Part shown: positions 1 to 10,815 of the stretch, piece after piece
How positions within the stretch are numbered: position 1 is the stretch's first letter
How the letters are laid out: every line of letters starts with the position of its first letter
NCBI GenBank assembly: GCA_024734555.1
Contig: JANPWX010000060.1
Coordinates: forward strand, 3,261,571-3,325,570
Reading direction: 5' to 3'
Source: Trochalopteron elliotii
Taxonomy: Eukaryota > Chordata > Aves > Passeriformes > Leiothrichidae
DNA length: 64,000 nt
Program-made: the position numbers and the translations under genes
The notes under the pieces: generated by a model
Database searches by the model: none
What the model saw: the letters and a program-made list of their open reading frames with translations, nothing else
What the model was told of the DNA's origin: nothing

Positions 1-3000
1 GGGAGACTGTGGCCCAAAACAGAAGATGGTGACATGAACTTACTATTTATAACTCAGGTAGGCAATATACCTTGAGATTGATTTTTGCTGACACATGAAG
101 CACGACTAGAGTGAGGTTTAGGAAATAACTCCTGCCCTCAGCAATTAATTCTTCTAGATTCTGTATGCAGAACAGATTATAGAGAAATACAGAGAAAGCA
201 TAGACAAACATGTTTTTGAAAGTATGATTTACCCTCCTTTCAAATATAAGAAAAAAAATGGAAGTGGGAAAGGGAAGCAGCAGTCATGGTATAGTGATTT
301 TTCAACCAAAACCACATTGAAAATGATACATGTAAGAGAACATGTAATACTTTTCATTACTTTATTTGCTATCAGTTAGGAGATCAGAGAGCCAAAAACC
401 AGTTATTGTGATTCGAAATCTATGGAATGCAGTTATATGGAAGTACTGGTTAAATGAATAGTTACTGCAAGGGTTGAATTGGCTCACTTAGGATGGACAC
501 TGCCAGAAATGCTTGCACTTGTGTTGGGCCCACTGTCCAACAGTGGTTTAATCAATAATCAAATTATCTACTTTATTGTGTTTGCACAATAAGAATAGTG
601 CAGTTCATGTCACCTTCTATCTGATGAGCTGTCGTGACTGAACCCCAAAGTCACTCAGTGAAACAACTGCTGAGGAAATGGGGTACCTTGGGAGAAATTC
701 AGTGATGCCCTTCCTCAGTAAAGGTGCACAGAGCACTGTGGAGCTGGGAGGACACATGGCTTAAAGAGATGCCCTTGTTCCTGTCTGATTTTCAGGATTC
801 CTGTGGCAGTCACCTCAAAATAAAAAGCTGCTGATTAACACAATCTAAAACCTGGGAAGCTAATAAATAGTGTTAAAAACAGACCATCTTTCTCCTCACT
901 TGGACTTGTAGCCAGTAGTACCATGCTGAGAACAGGATTTGAGAGTTCAGCTTAAGGTTCACAGTCCTTTACAAAGTACAAACTTCGTAAGTGATTTGAC
1001 ATGCCCTCCAATATAGAAACTGTGACAGTGGCAATCTTTGCCTTACATACCTATTGTATATCCCAAGTATTTTTCTGGAGGTATAAATTCAGAGAAGTTC
1101 TTGTCCCTGAAAATCTGCTTATTAAATTTTGAAGGTAAGAAAAAAATGGAAAGCAACCGATAGTGAAATATTTTTTAAATTTTTCCAATTTTGCCATGTT
1201 GCAAGAAAGGAAACACAGGTGAACAGTTTTACTTAGAGAATGTATGTGCTAATTTGTCCATGAAAATTAAGGGATATCCTTTACAGATTGAGCAATATTT
1301 TTTGCTTGAAATGACACAAATATATACTGTATTGTCATACATAGTCACTATCACTTGTGAAAGATTGATAACACACCAAACAGAAATAGACTACAGTTTT
1401 AAAGTCAAATAATATGAGGAATAAAGTGCTTGCATAATAAATTTAATGTACCCTAGATTTTATTCAAGAGCCATGACAATTACATTTTAATTAAGTTGAA
1501 AAATAATCAGTATTGGTTTTATTTTTTTTTTTCTGGCTTTCCATCTTTTTGTAATAGAAGTGATCTGCAGAAAGAGGAAGACCTGAAGAACAGGAGCATG
1601 ATGTCATTTTGGCAGTAGTCTTAAAAATATTTTATCCTTTTCATTTTGAAGTACAATCTGTAAAATTGCTTAGAGTGAAGAACAGAAAAAAAAAGAGATT
1701 GCTCTTCATCAGGCTAAGCATGCTTCTTTTTAGTGCTCTAAAAGCTTTCATTGCATCTCTTTTCTGATCTTAGTTAGCATTAAAAACTACACAGTAGAGG
1801 ATAACAAAGAGGGTCAGCTCACCCACTCAAAGGGGACACATAGAAAAGAGCAGTGGCAATGCACATGTCCTTGAAGCCATGGGATTTCTGCTACACCCTC
1901 CAAAAGACAGAGCAAACACTGATGTGTGCAAGGTGAGGTGCCAGCGAGGTAATCACACAGTAAACCAAAGACTTGTAATGTAGATGCTACAAAGCTCATC
2001 ATTTTAATTTCAGGTGCACTTATGACTATGTTATTTAATTTACAGTTATTGTAGTTCCATGCTCGGTGTTACACAAGTATTTTTCATTTGTGGATCTCAA
2101 AAGAGGGCAAAAGCAAGACTCCCCTTTTACATCTAGTGGCTATCTTCTAAAAGATAGGAAATAATTTGCTCCTTGTCTTTTTGGCCTTGAATCTTTTTCC
2201 ACTGAAGTCATAGGCAAAATTCCCACTGAAGGGAACAACGAGTGAGTTTTACATCTCCATTATTAGACTGTCACATTTAACATCACCTTTCCTGCCTCTC
2301 ATCTGCCACTGATTATCTGGACCAACAAGTGCTCTTTTTCACAAAGGTGCTGCTTGCATGGGTCCCTCTCTGGTGAAACAGATAATGAAGTAAACCACAT
2401 GCAAGCCTCAGAAATATCTTGTATAAATATAGCTTTACTACATAAAAGCTGAACTGGGAACTTTCTTTACATTTCATCCCTGTTTCACTATCCTTCAGGA
2501 GTGTTAATGTTCAAGCTAAGGATCAGGTAATAATCCTGAAGAAATCATCCCATTATAAGTTAATGGCTGGATTTTCAGTTAATGGATCAAGCTGAAGACA
2601 AGGGCAGTTAACACTATAACAAACTATAGTAATATAACCAATTTCAAGGGGATTATTGCTACCATAAACTGTATTAAATGGTTTATAAAAGAAATGGCTT
2701 GGGCTTTTTTTTTTTTTTTTTTGAGTTATGTGAAGAAGAGTAAATGAGAGACTGCTTTGTTAGCTAAGTTGTTTCCAATCAAATTACAAAGCATTTTGGA
2801 CAATGGGAATGCTGCTAATACTGTCACATAATGAATATTCTAAATGCACCACAGGTTGTTCTTCACTCTAATAAGCGGGGGAAATCATGAACTCATTTCT
2901 GTGATGAGATTTCAATGAAGCTGGTCTATAACTCAGTGTGGAGAAGAAGCATCAGATTCAGTCCATGCTCAGTTCCAGTGCCAGAGCCCATTGCTTCACC

Positions 3001-6000
3001 ATTTGAAAATCTCATCATCTGTCAGCCAATAACCTTACAAGGCCATGAGAGGATGAAAATAAACATATTGAGAGCCCTGTTTTACATTAAGTTCTACAAG
3101 TAAGCTAGATAAGTAACTGCCAGGGAAGAGTCAAGTTATATGTATATATGTATTTTTGCCCTTTGACCATACAGTGGAAATAGATTTTAGTGGGTTTTTC
3201 TCCAGATATTATTTTATTCAAGTATAAATTTATGATCTGAAGAATTAACACAAGATATAAGTAATTTATTCAGATAACAGTGCTAGGCACTTCACTAATT
3301 CTGCTTCTAATTTCAATGACCAGATGAATTCTCAACTCTCATTTCATCCAAACATATGAACAGCAAAACTTACATGCAAGAGGATCAGGGGGAAAGGGAA
3401 GATATCTCCAAGGAATGGTCGAGCAAAGCAAAACAGAAAAAGGATAAAAGGGGGTGAAATAACATGTCCCACTTCCTGTAGGTCCCCTGATGCTGAGTCC
3501 TTGCTGGAATGTGACAGCAGTACACACGTGCAGAGCACTGAACTTCTGACTTCCACCCTTACATCGCCACAGGTGTTGGGGGATCTTTCACAGGAGTAAC
3601 AAAATTACAAAGTGTTTCCATCTTCTCTTTGACCTCAGCCCCTCCTCAACACCGGAAGCAATCAGAGATGATATTTTACATTCTGTACCAGTTCCCAAGT
3701 TTCCTGAAGTGCACCTTCTCCCTTCAATAGCTGGAGTTTGCCATGGGCCTGCCTGTCTTCATTGCTCTGGTCCACCACAGATCATCTTAATTTAGATTAC
3801 TGTAATTTAAATATTATGGATTACCCATAATGATTTAGGTTAATATAGATTTAAACCTCTTTCCCATAAATAAATCAGAGGCAGCATCCAACATACAAAA
3901 ATACTTGCTCATTAAGAGGGTAGAAATAAGAGAGTGAAATGACAATGTCTGGAGTTATTTAGATAACTTGCACATAAAAAAACCCTTGAAAAACTAAAGG
4001 TCCTGTGACCATAGACACTTCAAATGGAGTGCAGTTAATCATGTTCTTTTATATTATCAGCAACCCAAACATTTTCTTGGAGTGTCTATTTGAGTATCGG
4101 CGTGAGGGAATAGAAGCAAATGTCAGGCAGCTCCAGCAGGGCAGGAACTGCAGTGGGTGTGTGAACACCAGCCCTGCCTGACAGATGCACAAAGTCTCAA
4201 TGTCCTCTGCCTCCTCTCAGAGCTGATATATCCACTGCAATATTGTCTGCCAAGGGAGATGTGGCCCAACAGCACTGTCCAGACCACAGAAATGAGAGTT
4301 TTCACTCACTCAGAAGATGCAACCAGTAAGGAAAAATAATCAGACTTCTTTAGCCTTTAGCTTTTCTTAGTCTACACACTTCAAGTTCTACTCTAAATTT
4401 CTATCCCTGTACCGAATCTATTTAATGGAATTTCAACTCAAGAACAGGTTGGAATACTAAGCCAATTATACCAGACTCTCTGAGGCATAGGTGGAATTTA
4501 TCAGTATCATTGCAAAGGAGAATAGATAGCCTAAATATTTCTGAGGTTCATTGGAAATTGTGGTACAAAATATTTTTGTATAAAGGAAAAGCGTTTCAGC
4601 AGGTAGTGATTAGAATGGAAACTCTGCAAGCCTAAGGACCCTTTGTAACTTCCACTGTGATCTGTCACATGACCTTAGACAATTTTGAAGTAAGCTTTAA
4701 TCAATCGCCTTAAAAAATCCCCCAAAGTGATCCATAAGAGATACAATTTAAGATGATTATGATACAGCTTATGTAAACCAACACTGTCCATTGGAAATAA
4801 ACTCTTATTTTAAGTAAGAGCATCTTCTAAGAGAGCTAATAACTGATCACTCAGGTGATCATTCACTTCATCAACCAGCTTTCTCCACACCTGCTTTACT
4901 TGACATAAGCCTGTTATCAAAGAACCACCAATTTATGAATTTGCCACTGCCACAGCAGGAGAGAAATATTTTTTTCCTTCTTTTCACAGGCTAAATAAAG
5001 ATACATGGATGGAAGAATATGTGTCTTGGTTTCTATGTTTTCATGTTCAGTAATAGCTAAGAATAAATAGAGAGGAAAAATGAAAAAATGGTCACAGTAT
5101 TGCATCTTATAAGTGCTTGATCCATCAGATGGTAGTTTCTCATCTTTAGAGTGAAGGTAAACATTATTAAAGAACTGATTTTAAAATTAGAATGACAGAA
5201 TTATCTACATACACCTCAGAAGCTAAACATCAGTATTACAGATTTTTAGTCCTTGTCTTCCTCACACACTCGTGTATATTGAAATGGGTTTTGTGCTAGT
5301 GTTATTTCATTTTAAAAGTCTTCAGAATAAGTTTCTTCCATCCTGTTCCTCAAGCAGCTGGTCCATGTCCTTAGTAGTTTTCCCATATTAATCTTCTGGT
5401 GTCCATCTCAGATTTCCTTTTATCTTCAATTTCTGTCCCTTTGGCATTGTTTAAGCTTTATACCTTCCAAACAGTTGTATAAAATTCATGTTCTCTCATA
5501 TCTACAGTAGAAATAATAGTTTTGAAAAGATTAGTTTAATCTGTTCTAGTTTCTTATCATCTTAATTAAGAGTTACAGTCTTTAGTTTATTAAAAGCTAG
5601 GTCCCATAATGTCTCATTTTATGCTGGGATAAGCAGGACATGAGACAATCATTCCTCTTTCCCAGGATTTGAGAAGGAGTGGTATTCACTGTGCCAGCAT
5701 TCCTCTGCTCAAAAACATGGGGAGCCATGAGGATACTGTGCTCTTCCACATTCAGTGCACTCAGCTGCAGGCTCTGGCACACTGTAAGATGAAATAGAAG
5801 GAATTCACATTGCTGATGGTATTTCCTGCTGACAAAAGGTCTAGCCAATATCACACACATTCACTAGCAGCCCTCATTTCAGCCTTGGTTAGTAGTCAGC
5901 TTCCTTCTTCCAATAGAATAATCGTGGAAAAGATAATTTCCTCTCAAGCACAGGTCATCCTTCTCTTTCTCACAGATCCCATCTTGTTCTTTTGTGCTCA

Positions 6001-6719
6001 TGTTCATAATTTCACTGTATGAGTTTGCTCTGTCCAAAGGGCTATTTGCAATTTCTTCAATTGGAAGTGTCATTACTATTCTGGTTACTTCTTTTTAATC
6101 ACAAAAATGGATTTAACCCCATTACCAGCAGTATCCCTTTGAAATACCTCATCCCCAATGGAGGTACCTTTCAATTATGGACTGTGAACAGGCACATCAA
6201 ATTCCTTCTTTTTGTGCCAGGGTAGATCAGACTCACAATCAGAAAGCTCCTTTGACTTTCCAAGTATTGATCAGGGGAGATTTGGACTGGTTTGATGCTG
6301 CATTACATCCTGTATATCTAACAGGCTCACAGGAATGCATCCATATTTCACTGCAATCTGATTACAACAGGCAACTGGCTTTTGAGTCTCCTTACTATTA
6401 TTTCAAGGCAACAAGCAGTGAGGACCATATGGCACCATTGCTACAGGACTAAGAGATTTAAGTCTTCTAGAGAACCAGCCGACCTCTGACTTGCAAATGG
6501 TAATTTTCTGATTTTTAAAATCTTAGCAGCCTATACTGCATAAAAACTGTCAGTTAGCTTAACAACCTGTACACAGACAGCATAATGTCTTCCAATAGCA
6601 CTGCCTGCCAGGACTCACCATCTGCACTTCCTCTGCTGGCAACAGCCAAACTGTTACACACAGTTGGGCTAACACAGGGATAACAGGCAGGATTCCTAAG
6701 CATGGATCTCGAGGGCACA
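1..6719. other. Unique AT-rich non-coding DNA, no gene seen
   Basis: I see no exon, RNA gene or recognisable mobile element here. Open frames are short (up to about 90 codons), overlap on both strands and often lack an ATG start. The stretch is AT-rich and CpG-poor, with homopolymer tracts of T11 (about 1522-1532) and T18 (2705-2722). A small inverted repeat, TGATCAC-TCAG-GTGATCA, lies at 4844-4861. This is most simply intergenic or intronic vertebrate DNA; old, diverged repeats could be present but cannot be recognised by eye. Confidence 0.75.
2705..2722. repeat. Poly-T homopolymer (T18)
   Basis: An uninterrupted run of 18 T. It is unique DNA on both sides, and I see no retroposon body or target-site duplication that would make it the tail of a minus-strand insertion. 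It is best described as a simple repeat, likely length-polymorphic. Confidence 0.9.
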
Positions 6720-7404
6720 GGGAGGCTTCACCTGCATGTGAGAGAGAGGCTGCAGAGCAGCACTGTGGAAAGGACCTGGGGGTCCTGCTCCATGGCAAGT
6801 TGAATGTGAGCCAGCTGTGCCCTGGCAGCCAGGAGGGACATCCCTGCCTTGGGGGCATCAGGCACAGCATCACCAGCAGGGCCAGGGAGGGGCTGTCCTG
6901 CTCTTCTCTGAGTTGGGGCAGCCTCACCTCCAGGGCTGGGGGCACTTCTTGGTGCCACAATGAAAGGAAGACATAAAGCTGTTAGAAGGGCTGTGAAGGT
7001 GCTGAAAGGCCTTGGGGGAAGCCATGTAAGGAATGGTTGAGATCACTGAGTTTGTTCAGGCTGGAGAAGAGGCCACTGAGAGGAAACCTCATTGCAGTCT
7101 GCAGCTTCCTCATGAAGGGGAGGGGCAGACTCTGGTCTCTGCTCTCTGGTGCCCAGTGACAGGACCTGAAGGAACAGCATGAGGCTGAGTCAGGTCCTGG
7201 TGGCATATTAGGAAAAGGTGTCTCACCTTTTGGGCTGGGCACTGGGCAGGCTCCCCAGGGCAGTGGTCACAGCACCAGCCTGACAGAGCTCAAGAAGCCT
7301 TTGGACATTGCTCTCAGAGACCTGGTGTGACTCTTGGGGCTGTCCTGTTGACCAGGAGTTGGACTTTTATGGGTCCCTTCCAGCTCAGGATATTCTATGA
7401 TTTT
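6720..7404 (+). mobile_element. 5'-truncated CR1-type LINE fragment
   Basis: CR1 is a non-LTR retrotransposon that inserts by target-primed reverse transcription and is usually 5' truncated. From 6770 the + frame reads KDLGVLLHGKLNVSQLC, matching the conserved DLGV-L...KLN-SQ block near the C-terminus of the CR1 reverse-transcriptase ORF, and the following codons keep the I..SI.SR.RE spacing. Further on, 7047-7180 matches the known order of the CR1 3' part (a 'GTTCAGGCTGGAGAAGAG'-like box, then 'GGTGCCCAGTGACAGGAC' at about 7150-7167). The 'CAGGCTCCCCAGGGCAGTGGT' type box follows at about 7246-7266, then the 'GGTCCCTTCCAGCTCAGGAT' box and a terminal ATTCTATGATTTT (about 7392-7404), the CR1 tail. 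The reading frame is lost downstream of about 6940, with indels, so this is a dead, fairly old copy. The 5' boundary is approximate. The antisense open frames across 6559-7242 are by-products of this element. Confidence 0.88.
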
Positions 7405-10259
7405 GTAGGCAAATAAAGATTCCCATTTTTATACTGTTTCCATCAGGTTCCTACACAGCAAGAGCAAAGAAACTAAGCTGTGGAGCAGTGCAAGGTCTTT
7501 AGGAGTGAAAAGCTCTTCAAGGCTGAGGAGTGAAAAGCTCTTCAAGGCTGTGACAGGTGGCAATGTCTTCACATGACATGTTCTGGGGGAGTGAAAAACA
7601 AGACTACCCCGTCCATCAGCCATGAAAAAGTCATTTTAGACAGTGGGGCAAGCATATGGAAATTTACGTCTCGCTTTGACTAATGCAGGGGCAGCTCCTC
7701 AGCTGGTATGAACTGATTTGGTAGTGACAAAATACACAGCTGAGGATCTGCCCACATTGTGTTTTCTCTGCTTCTGTAAATGAAAATGTCAATGCACCCT
7801 ATGCATATGTCCTCTACAGCAGCTATAAACAGTAGCTAATAACAAACATTGCTTACCCAAACCTGTCATTGGTGCTGCTCTGCCATGGGTGCACCCCCCA
7901 AATGCTTGCCATGCTGACTGTCCTGCAGGTGTGCCCTGAGCTGTGCACCTGAGGAGGCCTCAGCTCTGTCCCACTGAATATTAAGCACTCATAATTCTCT
8001 GCTTCAGTCACTCGGAGAGCTTTAATTCCTCCCCACAATCTTTGGTGCAGATATCTCTTCTACCTTCTGCAGTCTACAGGCAAGGATCCTGTGGCACAGT
8101 TTTTAGCTCAAGCTTTCCTCCTTGGATAAACTATTGCTTTACATTGCCTCCCTGCTGCCCATGGAGTGAGTTACACAATTCCCACACACAGCACACAGAT
8201 CTTTCTGGGTCTCAGGCTCTCAGCATTCTGACAATTTTCTAACACCAGCCAACAAATCGTTATTATAAGACTTCAATTGAACCCTAGAAGGAACAGAGCT
8301 GAAAAAAAAAATAATCCCTTGCTTCCTGAGCCTCAGTATGGCTATCCTAAAGAACCATGGCTATCAAAAGGAGACAAGAAGGAGGCAAGAATGATGGCTG
8401 AACTCACTCATGAATGTGCTACTCTCAGTCAACAACACCATCTACTTTTTACTGGTGTGCAGGGCTGCTTAGATAATGGAGCATGTGGGAACTTGCATCC
8501 TGCATTTCCACTGCTTTTTGTGGAGGTACTTTTCTGGAGAAGGGGTTTGCCTCTGAGTGTGTTAAAACATAATCTCTGTGTCTGTGATAACATGAGCACA
8601 AAGTGTCTCTGGTGCTATCTGTTAGTGAGGGAAGTTTTGGGGAGGAGAAAAAGCATAAAGAGCTGGCTCCAAAGATGTTAGACTCATTTGAGAAATAATA
8701 ATGGGATATAAGGGTGATATGTAGAAGTATTGAGAAAAATATTTGAGTGCCTTTCCTTTACCTGCAGTGCCATATTTGTTCAGTGGATCAGTGCAGTGGA
8801 AACTGATCACTTACTGAAGTTACCTGTGTACCACATTACAGAATTCAGCTAAATTAAGCTTCACTGCAGCATTTAGGGATTTTTGCAGCCCTGGGTTTCA
8901 TCCAATTTTACAGTTGGATTGAATGAGGAACAAGTAGGTCAAGTAAATTTTCTAAAGTCACAGACTAAATATATTATTTACTTATAAAATCAGAAATCCA
9001 GGACACTACTACTTTCAGTAGTCTTGCATGAAAAGCTAAAACTTACTCAAAATATTTCAAAAAAGAAACAAATTATGCAAAAAAATTACAAAAAATTCTC
9101 TGTGATAATTCAACAAGTGTTTCTATATAAAAAATGGCTATGCTAAAAAACACTACTGTTACCATGTCTATTTGTTGCCTTTTCTATTTCATATGTTCAT
9201 GAGTAACATATGCATAAGAAACATATGCAACAGAAGCTAGCAGCAGTTCAAAACTTAGTCTTTAAGTTTTAGGTGTGGTCAGTAATGCAGTTATGCAACA
9301 TATCTCAAGAAAAGGTACCCTGATCCATCTGTGGGACTCTTGGTCTAGAGAACATTAATAACAGGGACTTCATCTTAAACCTAGTCAGTCTTGAAAAGTA
9401 GAAGTAATTATGACTTCTTCAGTCCTGCAAGTTACAGCATAAGATACTGACACATGGAGAAACAGAAGAAAAAAAAATCTACATTTGCTACTGGTTAAAA
9501 GACTTTTGACAAAAAGTGTTTTGAATTTCAACATTTTATGCAAAAGTTTAACTTTTAAAACAACTATTGGCAAAGTAAAGGAGGGAACAAAAAAGCAGCT
9601 GTTACTAAATAGAGTGCCAGGAGTTCCAAAAGTTAACTGGTTCAGAAAAGTTTCCCATGAGCAAACCACATCCAAGTCTGAGCACAACAGGCAGCAAAAT
9701 CAAGGGACGAGTCCACAGTTTCTTCTAAACCTTACACCTAAAATAGCAATCTTATTCCTAAACCAGAAATTACTATCTAGCTGCTATCAATTCTTTGTTT
9801 CTTAAGTGCAGTCACCTTCAAAGCTTTTAGTCTGCATCTGATCCTTTAGGAATCCTTTAAAGATTTTATTTCTAGAGGACCTATCCTCCTCAGGCTGCAG
9901 AGTACAACACATTCTACTAATATTATAAAGAGTCTGAATCACCAATTTACCTTTTGAATCTCCAGGTGCTCTCAGATATTGCAGCAACCACCACTTCTGC
10001 TCTCCTACAGGTGCAACACGTACAGCAGGACTTTTCCAGAGCTTCTAGATGCCACCTTGGAAGCCTGCAAGAACAAAGTTCCTCTAAAAGCAGACCATCC
10101 TGCTTCTTGTCGGGTTCCACTGTGGGAAACTGCGAGGAGTTCTTTTAGAAATAGAGGGTCAGGAAGGAAATTAAGTCAAATGAGACAAACATTGTACCTG
10201 AGAACCACTTATTGGTAACGTAAAAACGAGACAAAGAGGAACTGCCCTACTATAGAGGG
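7405..10259. other. Unique non-coding DNA with one short tandem duplication
   Basis: No exon or RNA gene is recognised. A 134-codon + frame at 8277-8681 starts at TTG and matches nothing I know. The stretch contains the 25-bp duplication at 7501-7550 and a short imperfect direct repeat around AACATATGCA (about 9205-9229). Sequence from about 9950 to 10260 becomes gradually richer in C and G as it approaches the island at 10.3 kb. Confidence 0.7.
7501..7550. repeat. Perfect 25-bp tandem duplication (2 copies)
   Basis: Bases 7501-7525 and 7526-7550 are identical (unit begins AGGAGTGAAAAGCTC and ends TTCAAGGCTG). Two identical copies with no divergence suggest a recent replication-slippage or microhomology event. 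The block lies about 100 bp downstream of the CR1 tail but is not part of CR1. Confidence 0.95.
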
Positions 10260-10436
10260 CTAGAAAAGACAGAGCAAGGGGAAGAAAAATAGCAATGGAA
10301 TGGGGGTGGGGGAGAGAGAGGGGAGACAGAGGAAAAAGAGGGCATTACCGGCGGAGTCAGGGTATGACATCCATGTCCCCAAGGCGGGGCTGTGCTCGCT
10401 GGGGACAGCTCTGAGGTGACAGGAGCCAGACACGGC

Positions 10437-10464
10437 GGGAGGGGGATTGGGCAGCAGGGCAGGG
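10437..10464 (+). other. Candidate G-quadruplex motif
   Basis: Four or more runs of at least three G (10437-10439, 10441-10445, 10449-10451, 10457-10459, 10462-10464) are separated by loops of 1-5 nt. This satisfies the usual G3+N1-7 rule. It sits inside the CpG-containing island, the context in which such motifs often occur near promoters; function is inference only. Confidence 0.6.
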
Positions 10465-10500
10465 AGCCTGGACAGGGTCACGGTGAGGATCACGGGGGTG

Positions 10501-10600
10501 GGCAGGGATGGACACAGGGGGTCAGGCAAGGATGGACACAGAGGTCAGGCAGGGGTGGACACAGAGGTCAGGCAGGGCACTGGTCAGGACACAGGGAGGC
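10501..10600. repeat. G-rich minisatellite, about 23-bp unit, 3 copies plus a partial
   Basis: Successive units start at 10501 (24 bp), 10525 (23 bp) and 10548 (23 bp). Each runs GGCAGGGATGGACACAG and then a GGTCA-type ending; a decayed fourth copy extends to about 10600. Copies differ at one to three bases. The translated frames over this block (Asp-Gly-His-Arg-Gly-type repeats) are a product of the tandem repeat and are not evidence of a gene. Confidence 0.85.
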
Positions 10601-10677
10601 AGTACAGACTCCAGGGCGAGCAAGAGCCAGCAAGGGCAGGAGAGCCAAGAGGCGAGCTGGGGCCAGGGCTAAATCAT

Positions 10678-10815
10678 AAGTCCCAAAAAGCCCCAACTCA
10701 AAAGCAAGTTTCGAGAAGCAAGTCTCAAAAAGCCCCTCGAATCACCAAGCCTCAAAAAGCACAGTCTCAAAAAAGCCCCAAGCCAAAAGCCCTCACTCAA
10801 AGTTTCAGCAAGCCC
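10678..10815. repeat. A/C-rich degenerate short tandem repeat (core AAGTCTCAAAAAGCC)
   Basis: The 15-bp core recurs at 10678-10692, 10720-10734, 10747-10761 and about 10763-10777, with shorter derivatives after that (CCAAAAGCC, CTCAAAG). Distances between the first three copies are 42 and 27 bp, and the next lies 15 bp on when read by codon, so in the + frame they encode KSQKAP, KSQKAP, KPQKAQ and QSQKSP in phase. The base composition (A and C, few G) is opposite to the neighbouring G-rich minisatellite. Confidence 0.75.

Larger units (their letters stand above)
10260..10670. other. GC-rich, relatively CpG-rich island
   Basis: This is one of the few places in the window where CpG is not strongly depleted: I count about ten CpG dinucleotides between 10349 and 10635, eight of them within 10349-10492. 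It follows a G/A-rich stretch (10260-10345) and merges into G-rich tandem repeats. It could be a small CpG island or promoter, an LTR, or a GC-rich minisatellite. No TATA box or exon-intron structure confirms a promoter. The open frame running from 10420 to 10959 has no ATG. Confidence 0.45.

Noticed and set aside
6559..7242. Minus-strand open frames of 76-133 codons
   Set aside because: They are antisense to the CR1 LINE, whose sense-strand reading explains the sequence.
8277..8681. 134-codon + strand open frame
   Set aside because: It starts at TTG, not ATG, and matches no protein I know; kept only as part of non-coding DNA.
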